Source: Nissolia schottii (lineage: Eukaryota > Streptophyta > Magnoliopsida > Fabales > Fabaceae). From it: a stretch of DNA of 64,000 nt. The notes beneath the pieces are model-generated. The model searched no databases. It worked only from the letters and a program-made list of their open reading frames with translations, and had not been told where the DNA came from. Location: the NCBI GenBank assembly GCA_003254905.1, contig QANU01067139.1, positions 440,315-504,314 on the forward strand, given 5' to 3'. Of this stretch, positions 55,156-64,000 are shown piece by piece; the first letter of the stretch is position 1; the number at the start of each line of letters is the position of its first letter. Position numbers and translations under genes: made by a program.

Positions 55156-56005
55156 AAATTTTATTTTCCAAAAATGTATTACAGACAAAAGTTTGGTATG
55201 AATCCCTATGAAAGTAATTTTTTCTAATTGCAATTGATTATACTGAGTTTGAATAAATTATTAGTTCAGCATAAACTTGGGCAAAGAACATAGTTACAAA
55301 TCGAGTTAGTTAAAGATGCAGAATATATTTGTATTTCATTAACATTATATATATATATATGTATATATTTTCAATTTGTAAGTACTGTTAGATTTTTTTT
55401 GTGATTGAATTTTTTCTTTCTTTCTTGTAAGAAAAAATTATAATTTAAAAAGTGAGGATAGATTGCTTGAGTTAATGAACTGGTTCTCAGAGAAACATGA
55501 CAAAATCAAAATCATTTGAACATTGAGCATAGATATGAGTAGATGACTTACAACTTTAGTTTGGAATTCTAATAATTTTTTTGAGGGAATTTTAATGATT
55601 TATTTGATTACCTTAGTTTGAAATATACAAATTAAAATATTAAATTATATTGAACGTTCAATTTTTTTAATGTATATTCAAAATAATTAAGTATTTTAGC
55701 ATTTATTTTTCCAAACAATTCTAATAATTAATTTAATATTTTCGAAATTTACAGGCCTACTCGATCCACTATAAGCTGTGGTTCGTATCAATTGAGCCAA
55801 TTTGTGCTAACCCAAAATATTTTATTCAGTTTCCTTTTTGTCAGAAGCGGGCCTTATTGCCCATCAAAGATGGCGGCGTAGTAAATCCGTGATTTTTGCC
55901 TATAAAATAAAGAAGGGAGTGATTTCGAAAGAACACAAACACAAAACGCGGCGAAAATGTGTGTGAGTTGTTCTTGGATCAGTCACTCTATATCTAATAC
56001 AAATC
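55156..56005 (+). promoter_or_regulatory. Promoter and 5' leader of the CCCH zinc-finger gene
   Basis: AT-rich upstream DNA ends in a TATA box, TATAAAATAA, at 55901-55910. Transcription would start near 55930-55940, giving a leader of about 70 bases. That leader contains an out-of-frame ATG at 55957. GATGGCGGCG at about 55870 is a GC-rich element just before the TATA box. Nothing else is recognised in the region. Confidence 0.55.
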
Positions 56006-56115
56006 ATGGATCACCTTCACCACCGTCGCGCCCCAAGGTACGCCCCCCCTCCACCTTCGACGTCACCACCGCCGCCGCAGTACCACCCAATCAACCCTCA
56101 TTACCGTCGTCATGA
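55957..56115 (+). other. Upstream ORF overlapping the CCCH start codon
   Basis: ATG at 55957 (GCGAAAATGTG) opens a 52-residue frame that passes over the main ATG (56006) in another frame and stops at 56113-56115. If the TATA-directed transcript start is right, ribosomes meet this ATG first, so it could lower translation of the main protein. The peptide is serine/proline-rich and looks like a shadow of the main frame after the overlap. Confidence 0.45.
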
Positions 56116-59100
56116 CTTTTTGATTCCCAGAAGCGTCATCGTTAACCCTACCGCACCCGATTTCCATCCTCATCCCCTCTTCATTCATCACGCACCCCTT
56201 TTTCTCGACCTCGATTTGCGTCGCCGTCTCCTGATGGCGTCGCCGCCGCCGTATTCCCCAATCGCCAGCCGTAACCATCGCCGCGCTGAATCGAATAGAG
56301 ACGGAACCCCCGCGAGAAAATGGCGCGCCAAGAATAAGAAGACCGCTAGGGTTTTGCGCGATTCGTCATTCGAGAATGGCGATGAAAATCACGCTTCGGA
56401 ACTTGACGGGTCTGATAGTAATAGAGGCACTCCAACGAAACAGGTGCAGCAGAGGAAGAGTGTTTTTCTTAGAATTCAGATGCCAGAACCGAACAATGGT
56501 AAGGGTGAGAATGATGAGATTGAAGAGTTACAAAATGATGACTGTGCTGTTGACTCTAACCCTAATTCTAATCCTTCCGGAGGTGAAGGTAAACGTGAGT
56601 GTTTAGGCAACATTGAGAAAGGAAAAGAGAGAGGTGGTGGGGAGTTCGATGTTCCTTTGGAATCGTATTCTCCGGTTGTCAAGCCTGTTGGTGTGCTTTT
56701 AAGTTCTGCTGTTGTTTCTAATCCAAATATGGCTTCAGTAACTGATACAGATTTGACTCCTAAAGGAAAGAAAACGAAGAAAAAGAAGAAAAGAAAGGCG
56801 ATGGATTCTGACATTTTTTCTTCTGATTCACAACATGTAAAACTATCTACAGGTGCTGTGAATTCAAATAGCTTGTCATGCTTCGCAAACGAAACATCTA
56901 ATTCTGGAAAGGACTTGATCTCACAGAAGAATGTGTCTGGTCCTTTTTCCGGTTCAACCAACAATCCTCCTGGGAAAGATGTTACTTTGGAATCGGATTC
57001 TCTGGTTGCCAAGCGTATTGCTGTGCCTTTAAGTTCTGCCATTGTTTCTAACTCAGATATGGTTTTAGTTACTGATACAGATTTGACTCCTAAAGGAAAG
57101 AAAAGAAAGAAACAAAAGGTTTTGGTTTCTGACAGTGTTTCTTTTGATTCACAGCTAGTAAAACTATCTACAGGTGATATGAATTTAAGTAGCTTGTCAT
57201 GCTTGGCAAATGAAACCTCTAATTCTGGAAAGAACTTGAACTCGCAGAAGAATGTGTCTAATCCTTGTTCTCAGCCTTGTTCTGGTTCAACCAACTATCC
57301 TCCTGGGAAAATTATTCGTTTCGAATCAGATTCTTCGGTTACCAAGCCTATTGCTGTGCCTTTAAGTTCTGCCATTGTTTCTAATTCAGATGTGGTTTCA
57401 GTTTCTCATACAGATTTGACTCCTACCATAAAGAAAAGAAAGAAGAAGAAGAAGAAAAGAAAGGCTTTGGTTTCTGGCAGTGTTTCTTCTGATTCACAGC
57501 CTGTAAAACTATCTAAAGGTGCTGTGAATTCAAATAGCTTGTCATGCTTGGCAAATGAAACCTCTAATTCTGGAAAGGACTTGGTCACACAGAAGGATGT
57601 TTCTGATCCTTGTTCTCAGCCTTGTTCCAGTTCAACCAACAATCCTCCGGGGAAAATTGTTCCTTTGAAATCAAATTCTCTGGTAGCCAAGCCTATTGGT
57701 GTGCCTCTAAGTTCTGCCATTGTTTCTAATTCAGATATGGTTTCAGTTTCTGATACACAATTGACTCCTAAAGGAAAGAAAAGAAAGGTTTTGGTTTCTG
57801 ACAGTGTTTCTTTTTATTCACAGCTAGTAAAACTATCTACAGGTGTTGTGAATTCAAATAGCTTGTCATGCTTGGTAAATGAAACCTCTAATTCTGGAAA
57901 AAACTTGATCTCACAGAAGAATGCATCTGATCCTTGTTCTCGGCCTTGTTCTGGTTCAACCAACAATCCTCATGGGAAAATTAAGGCGGCACAATCCTCA
58001 AAGGGGATTGTAAAGGAGGAAATTGGTGATATGCATTCTGGTAAAACATCTTCAAGGGTTGTTAAGAAGAAAAATTGTTAGAAGAGTGGTTAAAAAAGTT
58101 GTGAAGCGTAATTCAAATAGGTCAAGTTCACTGTCGACAAGTATGCTTGATGGAACGGTGAAAGCAGATAGTGTCACTCTTAGTTCATTAACTGCCTCTG
58201 ATTCTGTCAAGATCAAAAAAACTTCTTCGAAGGAAAAAAGCACCACTCTTGATAAGGTGTCGATACCAGGTTGTTTCCAGTCTTTACCCAGTAAAGGAAA
58301 TCTTTTGCCTGGAGACAACATGGGTGATGTACCCATTCAGAGTTTGGGGACACATTCCAGGCCACAAGAATGTAACACTGACAAAGATTCTAATATAGGA
58401 ATTGAAAGTGGTGGAGACATTTCAAAGCCTCCATCTTTTGCTTCTAGTAAGGAAGATGAAAAGGCTGATCACACCTACAAAGATTCTGATATAGGAATTG
58501 AAAGCGGTGGAAACATTTCAAAGCCTCCATCTTGTGCTTCTAGTAAGGAAAGGACTGATCCTCATTATTCAGATGCAAATAATTCTGCCATTGGCTTGCT
58601 TAGCAATAGCATGGTAAATAAAGATGAGCCTACTAAATCACTAAATGGAAGTACTTATGAATTCAATCACACAGATGATGACACCAAGCAATCATGTCAA
58701 AATGAAGTGTCTCTATCACCTGGAAAAGATTCAAATATAGGAAGCCTGCAGAACAGGGTTCAGGTGGGGGATGCACAGAATTGCAGATTGTTGAGTTCAG
58801 CTGACAATGTAAGTAATACATATCATCCAAGTACTCATAATTCTATTTCAGCCAGTGGTAGAGTTGCTGGCTTGAGTTCCAACAATCTTACAGGTTGCTC
58901 AGAAGAGAACTTTACAGTTTGTGACATTGGCAATAATGGCCTTGTTGGTAAGGCAAGTTGCGAAAGTAATGTTCCCACATTATCTCAGGATGCTATTCTG
59001 GAGGAAAACCCTGATATTACAATCCCTGCGACAAGCAGTGGAATGGTTGGTTTTTCAAGTTCTGCAAAAACTGTTATTCAAAATGTTCAAGATTGCCAAC

Positions 59101-62100
59101 AACCAGCCAGTGTAGTGAAGCAGGGTTCTGATCATGAGTTAAGTAATTCCAAAGATAGTATCACTTTTCCCCATGTTGATATCATGGAAGATACTGGAAA
59201 TCTGGTGCCCCCCAGTAATGTCATTGTATCCCCTGAGAACTGTGACATACAGTCATTCCCAAATTCTGATACTTTAGTTGGATATGGTGAAGGGGTTACA
59301 AATGAGATTACTAAGAGAAAATTTAGGACTCTTTTGAAATTTTCTCCTTCAAAGATGGAGAGCTTGTCTCCAGATGTGGAAAGTCTGGTTAGTTTTGTGA
59401 ATGCTGTGGACACAACCTCAAATATGTTGAAGGATCCCAGTCCTTCAGAAATTATAGATCAATCTGTAAAAAGGTTAGATTTTTACTCACAATCCAGCAT
59501 AGATGGAATCACAACTTTAAATGTTAAAAGAAGGGCTTCAGAGGCTGAATTGCTTGTTGGAAATAATGGTGACAGTGATGCAAATAAGGCTTCTAGGTTG
59601 TATAAGAGGAAGAAAACTAATGTTAGCTGCCCTAATTTCACACAATATCCATCTGAACTCAGTGATGCGACTGTTTCTAGCACATCTTGTGCAGAAGTTC
59701 CTGACGATTTTAGCGATAAGCAAGCACATAAGGAAGAAGTTGCATTGTTGAGCAGGGCTATTCTGTCTTCTTCTCCTTCAGTTCCTTATACAGAGGATAG
59801 TGCTAAATTGCCTGACAACGGTTTTGGCCAAGAATCTTTTGAGTCTATGGATTTAAATAGGGAAACAGTGACTTCTGGGAGTTTGGCATTGCAGCACTCT
59901 AGCATTGCCTCTCATTCACTTCTTGAGGACTCGGTCACTCCAATTGTTCCGTTCCCAATGATGGAAGGTCAGCAAGAAGAGAATGCTTTTCTTTCGGTTC
60001 CCAGAGAATCTTTTGACTCTGTGGATTTACATAGGGCAACAGAGACTCCTGACAGTTTGGTATTTCGCTGCTTGAGCATTGCGTCTCATTCACTTCTTGA
60101 AGACTCAGCCACTTCAGATGTTCAGTTCCCAATGTTGGAAGGTGAGCACAGAGAAAATGCCTCACCAATTGTGCCAAGTAATACTGAAACAGGCATTCTG
60201 GATCATGCAGCTAGACAGGGTAACCTGACCAAGAGGAAGATGAGGCCGCAGCCATTCCTAGTTCCCTCCAAAGTCGCAACTCAGCAATCAAATTGTTCAG
60301 AATTAAATTGGAGCAAAACGGAGCCAGGTTGTCTCTTTCCTAAAACTTCAAAGGGCCACTCTTTCCGTTTTTCCAATTCAAAGGCATCACAACCGCGAAC
60401 ATGGCATCGTACAGGTAATAATTTTCCTGCCTCTTTACCTGGAAGCAAGCCTTCTGTAAGAACTGTTCCTCCCAAAAAAACAAATCTATTAATGAACAAC
60501 AGCTTATACATTTGCAAAGGTAACAGTCTTGTAAGGAAACCTACTCCAGTTTCTGCTCCATCACAAATCTCCATTGCTAATCAGTCACGATGTTTGGGCT
60601 TAGATGAATTTCGTAAGGGCATCAGATCCAAAAGCAGGGTTAATGTCACAGATCAACAAAATCTCTTGGAAACAGGAGTAAAAAATGCTCCTGTGAGAGG
60701 ACAGAGAATTCTTCCACTACCTATTGACACCAAATTGCAGAATGGATCTTCCCCAATGAAAGTGAATCTTTCCATTGGTTGCTGTGAAAATCCTGCAGAC
60801 ACTAAGAATGTTATGGTAACTGATGACGCACCAAACACTTCTGAGGATGTGCTGAAGAATTCTGAAACATTTGAAAATCAAATTGGTCCGTCTAATAATA
60901 GGGCAAGGCAAGTTGAAGTAAATGATGGGAATATTTCTTCTTCAAATGCAAAGAGAATTGTATATTTAAAGCCCAAATCAAATCAATTAGTTGCAACTTC
61001 AAATTCTTGTGATCTTTTTGTCTCTACTGATGACAAAACCCAAATAGCGTGTTCTGATGGCTACTACAAGAAGAGTAAAAGTCAGATACTTAGGACTTCA
61101 TTAGTAAGTCATATCAGCTCAACAGTGACAATGCCCAAAAGCAATGTAAATTCAGAAGGGATATTGTCTTGTAAAGTGATTGGCAAAATGAGGTTTACCA
61201 AGAGGCGGTCACAAAAAGGTATGTGTGTGTAGAACTTATTTATGTTGCCTAATTGATCTCAAACCATTGCTCATATGTATCCAGTCCCAAGTCTCATTGG
61301 ACTCCGACATGAATTGAGTAACTTAAAATGGACTTGCTTCTTTGTGCTTGAGGGCCTTCAATGATATGTTCAATTTATTATTGTGATTTATTTGTTAAGC
61401 AGTGCCGTAAATTGTCTGCTGATCTGTTCTGTTGGTACAAAAGATCTAAGTTTTAGTCCCTGTTTATGTCTCTTGGAGCTAGCATGCTTGTAAAGAAATT
61501 GCACGCTCTTTCAAATATCAGCTTTGCAAATTGCTATTATATGTCTCTTGAGCATGCTAATATGAGTATTTTACTTTTCTTTATTTTCTTTAATTTTTTT
61601 GAGCAGATATTTTCTTTTATTTTTATGTGAATGTGAATAGTAGTCTGCTTGTGTGGACACCGGCAAAATTTTTTATGGGTTTGTGCAAATCTATAAAAGC
61701 CTCATTACTGTGGACACTTTGTGCCAAAATTCATCAAAAAATGTCATTGACTCAGGGCACTATCAGAAGTTTTTGCCTAAGTTGATCCCATGGAAAAGAT
61801 CAATCTTCTTACGAAGATCTTTTCATAATCCCACTTCAATGTCCCATGGTAGTTCCTTATCTGCCATCAGGTACTTGGTAATATTACTGCTCCTTTATTT
61901 TTTTTTATTCTTTTTAAAGTTTTTTCTGCTTTGGTTGTGTGCCTCAGCAATATTCAATTGCAATAGTCAATTACTGTGTCTTTTTTAACGAGAAATTGCT
62001 TCTGTTAAGGAATAGGGATACTGTCTATACTAGGTCAACCTATGGATTTATTTGGAAATCCAAGGTATTAGGTGTTGGTGGGTCCAGTTTTAAATGTTCA

Positions 62101-63981
62101 AAATCCATTGACAGGCGCTCAACAAAGGTAAACAAGGTTAGTTTGTCTTTTGATACTTGGCATTTTTTCCACTGAAGTTCTCCTTAGGTGTATTATCAAG
62201 TAAAACAGATCTTTCTGAATAGTAGTTGTCATCATTTCTTGTGATCATTTTCAGGAGTCAACACTTGCTACTAAAGAAGGATACATCCCAAGGAGATTAG
62301 TGATTGCGAAAAATGTGTATGTGCATTGTTCTTATTCTTTGGTTTGATATCTTTTATAATAATTCCAAATTTCATCAATGTTGATAATAGTCTTGTTTAT
62401 TAAGTCCGTAAGAAGATAGGTGAAGAAGAGGGAGAAGAATTGTATAATATTAAGTCTTGCAGTTTCATTTTTCCTTAGACATTTGAGTACTGAAATTATT
62501 ACTTTAAGTGTTGGCAGATTTTCCCGAATTGGCAATGCTAATCAGCTTATCAGAGACCCCAAAAAAAGAACTCAGACTATGGCTAATGAAAAAGTTAGGT
62601 GGAGTTTGCATACTGCTAGACAGCGACTGGCACGAAAGCAGAAGTATTGTCAGTTTTTTACTAGATTTGGGAAATGTAACAAGGATGACGGGAAGTGTCC
62701 TTATATTCATGATCCCTCAAAAATTGCTGTCTGCACTAAGTTTCTGAATGGTTTATGTTCTAATGCAAACTGCGAATTGACTCATGAGGTTGTATTCTAT
62801 ATATAGTCCAAGGAAATGAATGTGGTCTACCGAATTTACTGATCTGTCTAGAGTCTGAGGTTGATTGATTTTTTGTGTAGGTTATTCCGGAGAGAATGCC
62901 AGATTGTTCTTATTTTCTGAAAGGTAGGTTATAGAAAGGTTGTCATTAATCAAGTGAATAATATGAAAATACGAATCTTACAAATTTCATGACAGGCTTA
63001 TGCACGAACAGAAATTGTCCATACAGACACGTCAATGTGAATCCTAAAGCCTCTATTTGTGAAGAATTTCTTAAGGGCTATTGTTCCGATGGAGATGAGG
63101 TATTAATTAACTATGTTGAATTTTCTGTCTAGTATAAGTTGAATGTTGAATCTATCTCATGTTCTTACTCCAATTAAGTAAATCAATTCCCGTGCTCACA
63201 AATGTTCATTACACTTGTTTATTATTATTATTATTTTTTTGCAAAAACCACTTCCGTTTGATGATTCATTGTAGTTATCATGTTTACTGTGTTGTGTGTG
63301 TTCTCAATTTGGACTTGGTTGAATTTCGATTGACTTCTTGGAAATGACATATTTGTTCTGCCTGCTGCTACTTTTCTTGGCCAATTATATTCTGTAATTT
63401 CCATTGAAGAAGCTTTTACTCTCGTAAAGTTTCTGCATTGGTCATTAATAATCCTCCCCCTTTTGTTGCATGGGTCCACCTCCTTCCGTGTACTTGTGCT
63501 ACCACACTAATACTTTGCTCTTATATATTTGATTTGGTCTCAGTGTCGGAAGAAGCACAGCTATGTCTGTCCGACATTTGAAGCAACAGGAAATTGTGAT
63601 AAAGTAACCCAGTGCAAGCTTCACCACCCAAACAAGCAAAGTGAGAGAAAGAAAAGGAATAGGTCTGGAGATCAGATTCAGAACAACACTAGAGGGCGTT
63701 ACTTTGGTTCTCTCCCCATTGATATCTCTGATCCTGGAATGGTGGCTGCTCAAAGGCAGCGGCATCAGAGTAATGACAGAGAAGGAGAAGGTGCTGACTG
63801 TATCAGCTTTGATGTTGAAGAAGCAGCTGCAGAAAGTGTTGATCAATCATATGAGCACGCAACATTGTTTGCCAGTGATCCGTGGGATTTACAGTTGCAT
63901 AATGATCTTGATGAACTTTCTAGACCCGCTCTTTTAATGAAAGAGTTCAATGGCTCAACCATCTTCAGTTCTGTAGCCTAA
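56006..63981 (+). CDS. Large CCCH zinc-finger protein (C3H7/SOP1-like), frameshifted in exon 1
   Basis: Likely nuclear RNA-binding protein related to animal ZC3H3 and the Arabidopsis C3H7/SOP1 locus; SOP1 acts with the nuclear exosome. Exons: 56006-61218, about 61607-61877 (uncertain), 61993-62136, 62255-62316, 62518-62788, 62881-62923, 62996-63099, 63544-63981; about 2180 residues. Exon 1 encodes a proline-rich start, four ~110-residue repeats with KKRKKKKKKRK-like basic clusters, then a long serine-rich region. Five C-terminal CCCH fingers follow: C-X8-C-X6-C-X3-H (CQFFTRFGKC), two C-X7-C-X4-C-X3-H, C-X7-C-X5-C-X3-H and C-X8-C-X5-C-X3-H. The frame breaks at a five-A run (58070-58074). With four As the frame continues as VKKKIVRRVVKKVVKR. 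A second break seems to lie in exon 2. Both could be sequence errors, because the downstream frames stay open and conserved. Confidence 0.88.
56654..57980 (+). repeat. Four in-frame tandem repeats of 110-115 codons in the CCCH gene
   Basis: The word AAGTTCTGC(C/T) recurs at 56701, 57031, 57364 and 57709, spacings of 330, 333 and 345 bases, all multiples of three. Each unit encodes a PLSSAIVSNSD-type segment, DLTPKGKK followed by a lysine/arginine cluster, a VKLSTGAVNSNSLSCLANETSNSG segment (slightly varied) and a CSGSTNNPPGK-type end. The number of basic residues varies between units. The repeats probably arose by unequal crossing-over and may be polymorphic. Confidence 0.95.
58381..58572 (+). 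repeat. Two in-frame 32-codon repeats in the CCCH gene
   Basis: ACAAAGATTCTAATATAGG at 58381 and ACAAAGATTCTGATATAGG at 58477, period 96 bases. Each copy encodes KDS(N/D)IGIESGG(D/N)ISKPPS. The second copy has only a few substitutions, so the duplication is fairly young. Confidence 0.93.
59833..60180 (+). repeat. Two in-frame 58-codon repeats in the CCCH gene
   Basis: AATCTTTTGA at 59833 and 60007, period 174 bases. Each copy encodes ESF(E/D)S(M/V)DL, then SIASHSLLEDS and FPM(M/L)EG. The copies are more diverged than the other repeats in this gene. Confidence 0.9.
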
Positions 63982-64000
63982 TAATAGGCTTAGCCAAGTA

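Noticed and set aside
56476..57588. Antisense ORFs opposite the CCCH repeats (188 and 60 codons)
   Set aside because: They are shadows of the repeated coding sequence on the opposite strand.
58081..58140. Two separate genes (ending at 58081 and starting at 58023)
   Set aside because: The reading frames join through one base at an A run with continuous composition, and no promoter, terminator or intron is evident.

Overview
The window is plant nuclear DNA. It is AT-rich, with long intergenic spaces, GT-AG introns and dense nested transposable elements. The protein sequences, the repeat families and a psbT-bearing plastid insertion suggest a legume (Fabaceae, perhaps a phaseoloid), but the species cannot be fixed from the sequence. 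Two N gaps (8993-9416 and 34906-35565) and one isolated N (19287) show that this is draft assembly.

There are four protein-coding genes. (1) An ASHH2/SDG8/EFS histone H3K36 methyltransferase on + (9761-23337, 17 coding exons, about 1988 residues; CW, AWS, SET and post-SET domains). (2) A TCHQD-class glutathione S-transferase on - (27662-26499, two coding exons, 267 residues). (3) A receptor-like cytoplasmic kinase with an N-terminal universal-stress-protein-like domain on + (39344-42662, ten exons, 744 residues). (4) A very large CCCH zinc-finger protein on + (56006-63981, about 2180 residues, C3H7/SOP1-like, five C-terminal fingers). Its first exon is built from in-frame tandem repeats and is broken by a one-base frameshift at an A run near 58072. 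From memory of Arabidopsis, genes 1-3 match the order of At1g77300-At1g77290-At1g77280, and genes 3-4 match the duplicated segment around At1g21590-At1g21570. The window therefore seems to keep an ancestral gene order that Arabidopsis split between two segments.

The spaces between genes are dominated by Mutator-like elements (MULEs). One family with TIRs starting GGGTTAATTAAG occurs three times. The copy at 3263-4510 carries a piece of a DEAD-box helicase gene (RH22-like) with its splice sites. The copy at 43860-45311 carries a UDP-glucuronate 4-epimerase fragment and has a perfect 9-bp target duplication. The third copy (34646 onward) runs into the second gap. Between genes 3 and 4 lies a decayed element of about 11.9 kb (about 43289-55155). 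It has a plant-mobile-domain (PMD) pseudogene on + facing a mudrA-type transposase pseudogene on -. Two solo LTRs split the transposase (48027-49964 with a perfect 5-bp duplication; 50998-53569), and the second LTR holds an intact-looking plastid psbT insertion.

The ASHH2 introns also collect transposons: a TRIM retrotransposon nested in a hAT-like element (intron 4) and a 291-bp MULE-type MITE with a perfect 9-bp duplication nested in a Helitron-like element (intron 15). The rest of the intergenic sequence (1-9 kb, 23.3-26.5 kb, 28.7-39.3 kb) shows AT-rich DNA, microsatellites, small MITEs and no further convincing gene.
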